DNA from: a virus
Length of the DNA stretch: 29,320 nt
Virus record (IMG/VR): IMGVR_UViG_3300027797_000096
Span: 1-29,320 of that record
Strand: one strand, 5' to 3'
Shown here: positions 19,901 to 26,400 of the stretch, one piece after another
Position numbering within the stretch: position 1 is the first letter of the stretch
How the letters are laid out: every line of letters begins with the position of its first letter
Made by a program: the position numbers and the translations under genes
Notes under the pieces: generated by a model
What the model saw: the letters and a program-made list of their open reading frames with translations, nothing else
What the model was told of the DNA's origin: nothing
The model's database searches: none

Positions 19901-22900
19901 ACTGCGCCATCAGCAATGTCTTGCCACATGGGTAGGTTGTCGCTTGAGTATGGAGCAGGACCATACACAGTTGTCCACCATTTGGGTTCTATTGCAAATC
20001 CCAGCATTTCCCAAGGACACAAATGTGGCCTGTCAGTATCTAAGATATATCTATAAATTCCTCTCCAATATGCAGGTATAGAAGTTTTGTCAGGTGCGCC
20101 AGACAATGCATAGTTGTAAGTAAAACTATTTGTTCTGTCATAGTTTAGTGGGGTAGTTAGATCTTTTCCTACCAAACCAGTCCATTTATAAAAATTAGGA
20201 GCCAGTACATTATTAAATTCAGTTCTTGAATAATCTGATTTTCTATTGTAACTAGGAATTATTTTTGAAATATCAAAAATATCAGTGTCGTATTTTACTT
20301 TGATGTTGTTAAAAATTCGTTTTTCAAGTTCTAATATTAAATCATCTCGGTAATCGTTATATGCCAAAACAACACTGCCGTCGTGACCTTGAATAACCAT
20401 TTGAGGATTGATCAATGTTGTATCTAGATATTTTTTAGGCACAAAAGCTGGCCACATGCCCAGTTTGGTCGGTGTTGCTGGAACAAAACTGCCGTCGGTA
20501 TTTTCGTATTCAACTGTTCTAATGATGTTGCCGTTGGCAAGATTAACAGACGGATCGATTGATACAAAACCCGACACGTTGAAGTTATAATCTTGTCCGT
20601 GAACTAATTGTACTCCGTTAAGATAGATTCCCACAGCTTTATTAGAAAGTTTATCTAAAGAAAATACAGTTGTTAATGGGTAATTTTTAATTCTATAATC
20701 AACTACTTTTAGACTGGTTGAAATAGCTGCACCATACGGTACCATGTCACTCAAGTAATAAGGAGCCACTCTTGGTTTGTTGTTGTTTAACTTGTTCAAC
20801 ACCATTTCAAATAATGTAACTGGGTCACCGTCGACTCCTAATGAACTTGCAGAATTGATAAAGTTTTGTTTGAAACTATTATAATCTGTTCTTGCTTGTT
20901 CCATTGCCTTGATCACATTGTTTGATTCTGAGCAAATGTGATAAACACCAAGACTCAGTGGGCCGCTGTGCTGTACAAATTTAGTGCCGTACGGGGTGAT
21001 ATTTCCCAAGTCTCGAATGTTTTCATGATCCGGATCATATGTTTGATTTGCAGTGGTTTGTGAGTTATTGAATTCCTCACTTGTCTCCATAGACTCTGGT
21101 ATGTTATCAACAATGGACGCAACATGATCAGCCACTTCGCCCAGAGTGAAATTTGTCATATTATCATTTAACGGATTATTTTGAAAATTCAAAGGAATTT
21201 CGTAATATCCGTTTTGATTAATGGCCTGAGCAGAAAATGCTCGTATGGTCAATACATCGTCTAGTCCGATAGGTGTTGTTAAACTGATTGTTTTGTAAGC
21301 AGACGTGCTGTTAATTGTCCAGAATGAAGGATCTAAACGTATGCCGTTAACATACAATTTTACCTCCAAGTCAGATAACTTGCTGGAATCATCAAAGATA
21401 TCAATTGGAAAATTATTAGTAAGCCCTGAATTTTTGTATATTCTAACTGCTGCTTGCGAATTAGTTACTACGGAAGTTTCCCAGCCGTTGGAATATGTTA
21501 AATTTCCGCCGTAATCTCTTATAGACAAATATCCAACATTGATATTCTGTGTTTCAACAATTGAAGTTTTTTTATATTCAAATGTGTCTGTTGCTAGATT
21601 GAAATTAAAAACAATATCGCCTATGTTGTTAACATTTTGATAAGATAACGGAAATCCCAGTACAGGATCAGGCACTCCTGAGTTTGGAATTTTGTAGGAA
21701 AATATCTTAGTTCCTGCAAACGTTGAGCCGGTGTACGTGGATAAATTTGAAAAACTAACACCGTCATTGTCAAACATGTCAAACAACGGAGCCTGATTAG
21801 TGGCTGTTTTGGTTTGTCCTTCTATCCATGTGATGCCGTTGAACCAAAACATTTTGCTTTGATATTTTGCGCCTTGTCGTACCAATACCACTTGTCCAAT
21901 TTCAGGTGTGGCAACTTCCACTAAGTGTATCTGATTACTTCCGGTGTTTAGATTTCTAACGTCTACATATTCAACTTTGTAAATTTTATTTTGTACTAGT
22001 GGGTCCGGGTCAGCTGTGAATATAACCAGCATGCCCGGCAACAAATCAAAATTGTCAATGTTGTAACCAATAGTGCCTTCGATAGTTGAAAATGCATCTT
22101 GTGTAAATGTGTCTATTAAGTCAATATCGGGTATTGCTGTTGTACCCAAATTGTGCAATTTGATATTTGGCAGGAATTCAATAATCGGTCTAATAGCTCG
22201 AGTTGTTTGATCTAAACTAATAGTGTTGTTGTTAAACTGGGCAGAAGCTGCAATTACATCTTTGTGGAACCAGCGATTGTATCTGCTCCAAGGATTACGA
22301 TCCTGACTACTTCTGTTGATGGTTATGTAATCAACAGTGCCAGCATACCCAGTTGCATCATCGAACGGCTCAACGTCCCACGGCATACTGTCAAACGGTA
22401 GTGTGTTAGTTGCTGAATACGGGCTGACTATTTCTAAAATGTCTGTGGATATTAATTTAATGGCAGTGCCAACACCTTCCACATAGAATTGTCCGTTGGC
22501 GTAACTTTCAGGGTACACAATGCCGCCGAACGACAATTTCATACCATTACTTAAAGTGATACCATTGTCCAGTGTGGCTGTTTTTTTTCCTAAAATTTCT
22601 GCTTCAACGTCAATACTTGTGTTTTCAAGCAGTTCAGAAATTTGTATTGCGCCGCCAAGATCAATGTCATTTTCACTTTGATAATACAAAATACTAGGGG
22701 TTTGTTTAGTAACAGTGAATGTGATTGTTCCAGATGTAACACCGCTGGCACTGACTGATCCTTGGTAATTGTAGCGGTCAGTTGTGCCTGTTGATCTTGC
22801 TGTTTTAAAACTGAAAGGATTGTTAGGACTATTGATATTAAATGTGTATGTTTTTCCTCTATACAATCTCAAAACTGGATTAGGTGTTAGGCCGTCAGGA

Positions 22901-23433
22901 GTAAACACAAATTGGTTGTTGGTTCCTTGTCTCTGAACTTCCACAGTGTATGTGCTATTAATAACTCGCTCTTCACCATAAATTGTTATGGTGTCAGGGC
23001 CATATGGTAGCCAATAATAATTTTGAAAATTAACAAACTTGTCCCAATCAATGTGTGGATTCCAACTGTAAAATTCTTGCTTATTAAGTCTAGCATGATT
23101 ATCAGTGTTGCCGCCAAACACATTGATTTGATTTATATAATCAATGTAATCTTTAAAGAAGGTAACATTGCCCACTGTGTCTTTGATTGTTACGCCGGGC
23201 TCTAATTGATAATCTTGTCGTGATTTATCAGATGCTTCTATATACAAATCTGTTCCCACACTTGCTCTGGCATTTTCTCTACCAACGTAACCACTGACTT
23301 TTGTCAATGATCCAGGTTGAAACAGCTGATCTATTGTGCTTTGTAAAAATTTCTTGTTGGCTGGAGTTTGATAAAACTTAGGCAGTAAATTTGCACTAAG
23401 TCCCTTGTTGCCATTGACATTGGAAGTGGCCAT
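7948..23433 (-). CDS. Giant 5161-residue baseplate/tail structural protein (gp7/gp8 position)
   Basis: One uninterrupted frame of 5161 residues follows the gp6 gene with a TAATG overlap and a GGAGG site nine bases upstream. It occupies the T4 gp7/gp8 position, but I see no direct similarity to those proteins. The N-terminus (LLPKFYQTPANKKFLQSTID, SGYVGRENARAS, FVNFQNYYWLPYGPDT) and segments near 1240 (ESAWTRSSYYPF), 1860 (YQGMIREKGTQN) and 3520 (EVKPYRTKIREY) resemble very large structural proteins of marine T4-like phages, probably the conserved core. Inserted modules: seven CBM5/12-like repeats (starting at residues 1444, 1576, 1755, 2300, 4180, 4917, 4992); an FG-GAP-like beta-propeller (2213-2845); seven VNG/dY beta modules (about 690, 932, 3722, 4375, 4452, 4580, 4700); paired GSGY repeats (3221-3288, 3592-3649); and V-x-GTG modules (2433-2582, 3932-4130). 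The C-terminus has a serine run and repeated FD motifs. No signal peptide or membrane segment is seen. A structural role is near certain; the glycan-binding role is inferred. Confidence 0.92.
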   Translation of the reverse strand: MATSNVNGNKGLSANLLPKFYQTPANKKFLQSTIDQLFQPGSLTKVSGYVGRENARASVGTDLYIEASDKSRQDYQLEPGVTIKDTVGNVTFFKDYIDYINQINVFGGNTDNHARLNKQEFYSWNPHIDWDKFVNFQNYYWLPYGPDTITIYGEERVINSTYTVEVQRQGTNNQFVFTPDGLTPNPVLRLYRGKTYTFNINSPNNPFSFKTARSTGTTDRYNYQGSVSASGVTSGTITFTVTKQTPSILYYQSENDIDLGGAIQISELLENTSIDVEAEILGKKTATLDNGITLSNGMKLSFGGIVYPESYANGQFYVEGVGTAIKLISTDILEIVSPYSATNTLPFDSMPWDVEPFDDATGYAGTVDYITINRSSQDRNPWSRYNRWFHKDVIAASAQFNNNTISLDQTTRAIRPIIEFLPNIKLHNLGTTAIPDIDLIDTFTQDAFSTIEGTIGYNIDNFDLLPGMLVIFTADPDPLVQNKIYKVEYVDVRNLNTGSNQIHLVEVATPEIGQVVLVRQGAKYQSKMFWFNGITWIEGQTKTATNQAPLFDMFDNDGVSFSNLSTYTGSTFAGTKIFSYKIPNSGVPDPVLGFPLSYQNVNNIGDIVFNFNLATDTFEYKKTSIVETQNINVGYLSIRDYGGNLTYSNGWETSVVTNSQAAVRIYKNSGLTNNFPIDIFDDSSKLSDLEVKLYVNGIRLDPSFWTINSTSAYKTISLTTPIGLDDVLTIRAFSAQAINQNGYYEIPLNFQNNPLNDNMTNFTLGEVADHVASIVDNIPESMETSEEFNNSQTTANQTYDPDHENIRDLGNITPYGTKFVQHSGPLSLGVYHICSESNNVIKAMEQARTDYNSFKQNFINSASSLGVDGDPVTLFEMVLNKLNNNKPRVAPYYLSDMVPYGAAISTSLKVVDYRIKNYPLTTVFSLDKLSNKAVGIYLNGVQLVHGQDYNFNVSGFVSIDPSVNLANGNIIRTVEYENTDGSFVPATPTKLGMWPAFVPKKYLDTTLINPQMVIQGHDGSVVLAYNDYRDDLILELEKRIFNNIKVKYDTDIFDISKIIPSYNRKSDYSRTEFNNVLAPNFYKWTGLVGKDLTTPLNYDRTNSFTYNYALSGAPDKTSIPAYWRGIYRYILDTDRPHLCPWEMLGFAIEPKWWTTVYGPAPYSSDNLPMWQDIADGAVKEPNTPPVYFSDRAKPFLMSHIPVDEFGNLISPLQSGLASGLSQPSINNNFVFGDGSPVESAWTRSSYYPFSVVIASLLLTPANTFGMLLDRSRVVRNIAGQLIYSDTGLRLKPSDVLLPSTYSSSTRVQTAGLVNYIVDLIFNYIFSNNVAGYNSYSTDLSRLTPLLSYRVGAYTNKPQFNLLLESKTPSSTGNVFVPPDDYSVFLNKSTPVKKITYSGVVITKVSTGFEIKGYSLSQPYFKYYQFLGTGSRITVGGISEDYSEWTPGENYVLGSVVQYNGSYYRSTQNSVADETFNTFNFAKLPSLPMNGGSSANIRNKWDSNQVLVAPYGTLFPDIQSVVDFLLGYGEYLKDQGFLFNDFNKNYGTVSNWLSSANEFLFWTTQNWSTGVDKWQDWEANQSYTYGSIVKYDGDFYSALYNIPLSNAFDASKWNMLPGLSNVGSSVISLSPSANGINFTTNLAVVDSIASQFNPYEIFKVDGTPFDLTSLDSYHQDGKVAYIPKSTEGIYGASFYLVQHEHVVIVNNTTIFNDIIYSPTSGYRRDRLKVSGYVTTGWTAGLDIPGFIFDAAKIDEWQPWKDYNVGDIAKYGQFYFQAEPMTGNLIPGSEKFDYKQWTKLLNKPTDQILPNWTTIASQFTDFYSADVDSFNTAQQTMAHHLIGYQKRQYLNNIIQDPVSEFKFYQGMIREKGTQNVLNQLFGVLNSENRESLTFYEEWAVRTGRYGTTNAFEEIEFILDESKYLNNPQATALVKNLDNKLNPFVVQQPITDVYVKPLGYTATPFPVFESTKSNQFLRSAGYVNSADVYVAISSTNQLLGQPVTSITVGISYIIKSVDATTDFTQIGATANTVGLSFVATGVGSGAGTVVLDPNKLNEGSYIWCAFDPAGWNVYRYTDIQIRATGATYANKLLTITTDVTPNLQVGTFIGLSQVPTLSGFYEVTSVVLNKITVSATIDAFPNLSVLQINEIIIYGLIPQRTSSIDDIDSILPTNLQKNDLVWTDNGGNGSWATWIYNPVFQQQLLSNTAPSANLQFGYVTSINKQGNLLAVGALNGNVVIYDKVGLQTPWIRRQEIQFPFSAQADFNALTLVASTIAISPDGTWLATGSPRVGNVSTKLKPSWSLSNTYQVGDIVSVGIDKAYQATLDVPANILVTNTYYWKNIPYIPVDNQGTNSSLMQQGMVSLYQKDSNNLYNLVDSIISPAPAAGQSFGETLEFGNSVLYIGATGNGGTVFKLSYTSTLNVSTAYDNVGSTGTTLKVTSAIGITSGMYVQSPAFLNSQTVNSVLSRIVFPVSVPGNITNSLGILIKVENITIGMLVTGTGVVAGAEIYSKGITSNGNVYIIVSASQNLLTSITQIQLDSDPTLIFAISTVSSANTLILSLPPTSTPVGTLNFVTTAWAYKDFVTSPSGVSYFGTGLSLSNDNSTLAVSSSDSVYLYNTVDSTLTRTYTGFTNTSNLAVSISGSGQYLAIGQGSTGTVNIYQTTGLTPLVPVQTLINHFNQEDRAFFGSKLAFMTDDTLVVYSQSGSTSISTTIDAYLELLSSYTYTDENGVTQVSTYVNDPKSAENINQTTFDNQSTRFVTPLPNAGRVDIYDRYATKWVYSESLDNIDIPASGYGVGFAVGSNSVVVGLPRLDNGLLMDTGKAYVYNKFPNNFTWKIYRSQIPVVNIGKIKKAFLYDRVTSKLLVELDIIDPNQGKVPGPADAEIKYKSFYDPATYFYSSLVSPGPTVNIDTGSYWASPQVGQLWWDLRTAKFIDPYFEDISYRNNAWNKLAQGASIDIYEWISSSLLPAAWDAIADTPEGLANGISGLSLYGNRAYSVTKSYNNITKKFINTYYYWVKNKAIVPTVEGRRLSAQSVSSLISNPRGNAYTYIALIGKDSFSIANISQYLNSTDTVLAIEYWTIDKVDQNVHSQWKLISKDTAVEIPDAIQQKWVDSLCGADEAGRPVPDINLPPKLKYGIENRPRQGMFINRTEALKQFVEAVNTIFLKYQITENYDIQGLELYDTQPTALSGKFDIVLDTDAELPYANINLFQAASLTPIIVDGRVTGIKIFATGKGYIIPPFIDIVGPGKGAVAKAIINSAGSIVSATIVSSGEGYNPDSTVCSVRSYSVLVKNDSLASGNWSIYSYDPNNNLWSRSLTQSFDVRNYWSKIDWYATGYNQFSSPDFVVHTTFDLNLIDVSIGQLVKVLKVNSGNWVLIEKFANLNTTDWTQNYTIVGIQNGTIQLSSSLYQTQFSAVGYDSSTFDQGAFDVKASTELRIILKTLKDNIFIGTDLKGTYLDLFLRSVRYAHSEQLYIDWIFKTSFVRATHHVGKLDQPVYYPIDNLSNFEDYVAEVKPYRTKIREYISQYTSLDPSYSAVTDFDLPSVVKNSSAFAINTAVSNGIITADQPEIQSYPWKFWLDNTGYSVTELIIVDGGSGYVTTPQVIITSDSGTGATAEAYFTNGIINRIILKTPGSGYLSAPTVSVNSGLSATGTPAKVVAIIGNGVARSNLVGIKFDRTNRKQYIINLDVTDSFVGSGSKKQFVLTWAPDIKVGKSSVYINDILVLRETYTLATETKIVNGQTQYYGTLTFIVSDIAVAPALNSKIVINYIKDISLLNAVDRIEFYYNPTTGMLGKELSQLMTGVDYGGNIVGNLGFASKNGWGVTPYALDKWDTYDNTYTDYVIQATATTRALPYAVDFTPVVGTNINVYHIKNYVISAPSDGTTLVWPFSLFINQPAVSVTTTVNSSSPSNISSTLVGYSTNIQSTLTATNGTAGQSSIAFDAVPNVVIGQYVSGTGVVAGSKVIQVAGTIVIISNNLTLDAAGNYNFYLLGTVLTVSSLTGIVAGMGVTGAGFSTQAVTKTQTVVVSGVTLRYVYITAAPNSIPTVGSTLTFVTNAAGSKTLTVANTANLKIGDVVTCASQTVFGYNTTIVSIENSTKLTLSQIIYSTLANNTSLLFTRILSQPIEVVSYSNGTILLSDPVLVGSHINIYGKLDPIRIDDPAYPVVSPGPWSASFGYSVGATVLFNNTKYVCKITHSAVSQFSVSLSAGNWREYNDNAVISTPVLGTTPAPLVLTTTKSDGSRSYTINIPNAYVVNDDDVFILRQSTSDGTIVPTDYDTDISGGDLVYSTARGILADDIVLDGDAFVSETTSPAPEEVVPGQIVDTLAIKVFDRPSSGSANIAIDNYVADGVTTTFGLRTIPVNTGSIILKIGNTVKTVNSDYTVDYENKRLVLSTAPAAKQILTIFVIGFSGSNILDLDYFVGDGDTTEFVTKAPWLDSFTGLVYVNGIVENPVFFKTDDTYEINNSVGMRFDMPVAAGALINYIIVSGDTRTFSVTNSEIIPTTGGTTYTLQNLVGRSLPNETNMIVRANQTILNAPVNSYFTIKSNIYSYPLDANRVTPYTISAQDVIVVANNILLVPGNDYSVDLAGVTVQLTRAAYSKYKNTKLTISITTNAGYSYNPTTNQITFKQAYTSSDVVQVTSSFNHNTLDVERTTLMVKSAANLTPETVQYYQYQSIIGGLITLDRAVLNESYVWVMKNSTLLVPGVDYKLLDDHLSIQLTNSLSLTDKISLMTFGSNVITAGISYMQFKDMLNRTIYKRLNLSKRTELLTDLRWNSTSIVLADGTNFEEPDIVRNSPGVIEIRGERIEYFAKTGNVLSKLRRGTSGTGIFDLNYAGTFVQDIGSSETVPYNDSVQTVQVLSNGTNIVKLSFAPTKGNQNSVDTNYEPTGVRAWFSNAGYLLIGTFDPVSSYKLNDVVVYNNSYYYCRKTVSLLSSRTVGVDYTPANSTYWTLYPTSIPVGYGQTDQIEVFVGGYDDIAMWTPNTIYNELDIVNVGNYTYRRKSGAAHTSKNTFANDSANWSFFIGNIRLQKQPYKVFNINQAPYSPAGDVTFDADFSVNGTANELRLTNKLAVGTTVTVVKRTLTLWDSSTNIMNDDSKIASFIKAAPGVWYTQYQLNTEGPVFVESSSSSFDSAATRFDGADLTFDQG
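8004..8018 (-). repeat. Trinucleotide run (AAG/CTT)5 coding for serines
   Basis: Five perfect AAG triplets on the plus strand encode a short serine run (ESSSSSFD) close to the C-terminus of the giant protein. Such runs can change length by slippage without breaking the frame; here it is short and may simply be a linker. Confidence 0.6.
8325..8460 (-). repeat. CBM5/12-like repeat 7 of the giant protein
   Basis: Residues 4992-5036: W-T-P-N-T-x-Y, then L-D-I-V, a Y-R-R strand and a closing W at residue 5032. The W-x(5)-Y ... Y ... W spacing matches the other six copies. Confidence 0.6.
8535..8685 (-). repeat. CBM5/12-like repeat 6 of the giant protein
   Basis: Residues 4917-4967: F-D-P-V-S-S-Y-K-L-N-D-V-V-V-Y, then SYYYCRK and a closing W at 4962. 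Phe replaces the first Trp. It is separated from repeat 7 by only about 30 residues, so these two form a tandem pair at the C-terminus. Confidence 0.6.
9190..10310 (-). repeat. Cluster of four VNG/dY beta modules in the giant protein
   Basis: Residues about 4375-4748 contain four related units of 45-50 residues: IILKIGNTV..SDYTVDY, LVYVNGIVE..DDTYEI, VIVVANNIL..NDYSVDL and YVWVMKNST..VDYKLLD. Each is followed by a hydrophobic strand and an alternating I-x-I or I-x-L strand. The pattern resembles the VYVNG ... Y units of T7-type tail fibre N-terminal domains. Three further single copies lie near residues 690, 932 and 3722. Confidence 0.65.
10765..10896 (-). repeat. CBM5/12-like repeat 5 of the giant protein
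   Basis: Residues 4180-4223: W-S-A-S-F-G-Y-S-V-G-A-T-V, then KYVCKI and the closing GNW at 4220. The conserved W, Y, G, V, Y and closing W are all present. Confidence 0.7.
11040..11640 (-). repeat. Region of V-x-GTG beta modules in the giant protein (second copy region)
   Basis: Residues about 3932-4130 contain repeated units such as VIGQYVSGTGVVAGS, IVAGMGVTGAGFS and LKIGDVVTCAS, each followed by T-x-I/V and a short beta strand. Related units lie at residues 2433-2582 and in the fibre gene at bases 95-275, so this is a module shared between genes. Confidence 0.6.
12490..12660 (-). repeat. Paired GSGY repeat, second copy
   Basis: Residues about 3592-3649: IIVDGGSGYVTTPQVIIT ... GTGATAEA, then IINRIILKTPGSGYLSAPTV. 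Two half-repeats of about 30 residues share GSGY-x(3)-P-x-V. The same double unit occurs at residues 3221-3288. Confidence 0.75.
13571..13772 (-). repeat. Paired GSGY repeat, first copy
   Basis: Residues about 3221-3288: IKIFATGKGYIIPPFIDIV ... KGAVAKAI, then SIVSATIVSSGEGYNPDSTV. It is a diverged version of the double unit at 12490-12660, with G-[KE]-GY in place of GSGY. Confidence 0.75.
15690..16135 (-). repeat. V-x-GTG beta modules inserted in propeller blade 3
   Basis: Residues about 2433-2582 contain ITSGMYVQSPAF and ITIGMLVTGTGVVAGAEI units related to those at residues 3932-4130. They lie between strand 4 of blade 3 (TVFKLSY) and the start of blade 4 (FGTGLSL), so they appear as an insertion within the propeller. 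Confidence 0.55.
16405..16536 (-). repeat. CBM5/12-like repeat 4, inserted in a propeller blade
   Basis: Residues 2300-2343: W-S-L-S-N-T-Y-Q-V-G-D-I-V, then AYQA and the closing YYW at 2338. It lies between the LATGSPRVG strand and the GMVSLYQKD strand of blade 2. Confidence 0.75.
18040..18171 (-). repeat. CBM5/12-like repeat 3 of the giant protein
   Basis: Residues 1755-1798: W-Q-P-W-K-D-Y-N-V-G-D-I-A-K-Y, then FYFQAE and the closing KQW. The W-x(5)-Y-x-x-GD-x-[VA]-x-Y core is fully present. Confidence 0.75.
18590..18708 (-). repeat. CBM5/12-like repeat 2 of the giant protein
   Basis: Residues 1576-1615: W-E-A-N-Q-S-Y-T-Y-G-S-I-V-K-Y, then FYSALYN and the closing SKW at 1612. All core aromatics are conserved. 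Confidence 0.75.
18970..19104 (-). repeat. CBM5/12-like repeat 1 of the giant protein
   Basis: Residues 1444-1488: W-T-P-G-E-N-Y-V-L-G-S-V-V-Q-Y, then YYRSTQN and an aromatic NFAKLPSLP end, where Phe takes the place of the closing Trp. Confidence 0.7.
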
Positions 23434-26400
23434 TAAACAGCGCCTCCAAATGTTGAGCTAGTTACTACTTGATTAGTGGTAACACTGTTTGACGAGGAAG
23501 TTATTGTTTTTAAATTGGTGCTGGTAAAGCCTGGAACAATAACAATATCGTTAGTGGTGGCACAACTTAAAAATATTTTATCACCCTGGCATTGTATTTC
23601 AAATAAATTACCAAAGTACAACCCTGGTTGTTTTGGTACTATGGCAAAATTTATAATGTCTGGTGCTAGTTGATTCATAACGTATGTGCTTAACTCAGTG
23701 AAGTAAAATGTGTCGCCAAAGTCCCAGTTGTCCAAGGTAAAGAAAGTGTTGATTGCAGCTAAAATTCGTGCTTGGACATCTGCATTTGACACAGCAGAGT
23801 TGGGATTAATCATGACGTTGAATGTTGCTTGTAGTGCAGGGGTTGCTTGGATGCCAAACAGCAAGGTATAGCTGACTGGATGGTATATGATTTCATCAGA
23901 AATTGACTTGATTAGATTTAAATTAGGAGCCAGCAATGTATTTAATTCATCGCTGCTAGGTGGCAGCGGAGGTGTGCCTCCAGAATTGATCCATTGTCTG
24001 AATGCAGTGTCATAGCTGGATGTCAACACGTAAATGTCAATTATATTGCTTGTGCCAGGATCTATCCTTGAGTCATAGTCTGCACTGTGTATATATTGAA
24101 ATTTCAAATCAGTTCTTCCAATGTATACTTTATAATCCAATGTTGGAGCCAATTGAGTGGCGCCTGAAAGATTCAACTGAAGCACAGTGTCAGTGTTCAC
24201 AACATAAAAATAAGTGCCATCAGGATAGTCCCTCAAGTTACCAATACTGCTTTGTGTTTGCACAATCCTCACTGGGCCTTTAACTGGATCATTTTGAATA
24301 TATTTGTAATCTTCCTGTCCTTCTGAAATCAGATATCGATGTTGCACAATATACTTTTTAAGAGGGTTAACTGATGGATTTACAATGTCTAAAAACATCT
24401 GAGGATTATTTGGTGTATTGGTTCCATCCGCATCTAAAAATGCCACAACCACTTTTTTAGAATCTACATAGCCGTCTTGGCCAATGTATTCAGATACTAT
24501 TTTCCAACCTAAATCCTGTGTAAATGAAACAGTGTCGTCGGGTTTTGGGTTAATACTGAGAACATTGATTTTGTCTGTTATGGTTTTGGATGTAACTGAA
24601 TCATAAATTTTTGCTGTGGTATCAAAATAGAAAGCAGATTGTTGATCGCTTTCAAATATGTAACGAAGATTTCTAGAAGTGATAGTATAAATTTCAGTAT
24701 TTGTGGTGAACAAAATTAACCAGCTGGAATCCAACTGTAAATTAGATTGATTTCCTTGATTTGCCAAATTAAATGTGTTTGTTAAATTTAAATTATTAGA
24801 AAATATAATTTGCCAAGTTTGGATTGTTGCATCGTAACGAAGGCCAAAGTTCTCGTTGGCAAAAATTAAATCAATCATTGTGGTTATGATTGACGGTGTA
24901 AGTGTTATTGCAAATTTAGGAATAATCTGTACAGCCAACGCACCTGTGGGGATCACTTTGTTCATCACAATAGGGCCAGTCGTGGTGTTGTCTATTGTGA
25001 TTTTGCCAGTGTTATTTCCAGTACCGTCGTCCACTACACTTATGACTTGTGCCCAAATATAACTGGCTGAGCCAGGCACAGTGGCTGTTCCAGTCACAAG
25101 TGCATTGTTGTTATTTGTGTCAAAGTATTTGCCTGTGGGTGCCATAAATTTTACTAAAGATCCTGCAGTCAAATACTTCAAATTAGTAGCAGTAAATGAC
25201 CCAACTTTATAAGGAGTACTATCTAAAATACTTCCAATGTAACCGCTGACTGAGTTACTGTCCAATGTGACCACATACCAGGAAATGTTGAGACTGATAT
25301 TCAAATAATCTAAGAAATTTGCATAATAAAAATTCTTTAAACTGTCAGAATCTAAAATATCATACAGGGTGTTGTATATTACTCCTTCGATATCAGTCTC
25401 AACTATAAAAGAAAAATTTACAGCAGCCGTGTATTCATCTTTATAAAGTATACCATCATCTGCAAACACATTAGTGGTACTGTATTTTCCAGTAGGATCT
25501 AACAAATCAAAATAACGGCTAATACCACTACTGGTTCTGTTTAATGATTTTACTTTTGAAACTTGCAAGTTGGTGGTCAACGGACTAATATTGTAATCCT
25601 CACCTGTTATCATACGATTTTGTGTATAATAGTTTTGAGGAGCATTGATCTTAACGCTGGCGTTTGTTTCAGCTGTGGTTGCATTAGCCACACTGGTTAC
25701 AAGATTCAAACTGATACTCAATGTTTCTAATTGATTGGTTGAACTTCTATAAGGAATATTAACAACCACGTTGACAATATCAGCTGGAGAAATAGTGTAA
25801 GATAAGCCGTTGCTTACTCTGTAATAAACTCTGAATCCGCCTAATGGCAAGTTACCAAATATGCCATCACTGAATGCCAAACTGATTGCATCACCGGCTC
25901 TGGTAATGACATTGTAAATATCTTTAATGTCAGAATTTAAACTGTTGTAAATTATGTTGTTGCCAGTGGTTGCAGGCACTTGTGTCCATAAAGATTTTTC
26001 CAAGCCGTTGCTTTGATCTAAACTATATAACCAAACATCAGAATCGTTGATGTTTTGTGTATTGATATCTATGCTCTGATTACTAGTTGGTTGTGTTACT
26101 GTGAAAGTGCCCTGGTTCAAAGTGCCTTGTGTAAAATTAAAAAAGAATCCAGTGCTTGGACTACCGGCGCCATATCCGTCGTCTTGATAAATGCATGCTG
26201 GTTTGTTTCCAACTTTTGGAGGCTCTTCGTATATGTAACTTTTTCCTTTGAATGTTGTGCTGGTAATTTCAAAATTCATGTTGCGGCCAGCAATTGTTTT
26301 GCTGAAAAAGTAAGCAGGTACATCTCTGTTTATTGCGTTGAATCTGTATTGCGCTGTGGGGATATTGCCAATGGTGGCAGCATCAATGGGATTGCCAAAT

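Noticed and set aside
7948-23433. Frameshift or intron within the giant gene
   Set aside because: The frame is continuous and fibre-type or baseplate-type motifs appear along its whole length in the same frame; there is no gap or intron-like stretch.
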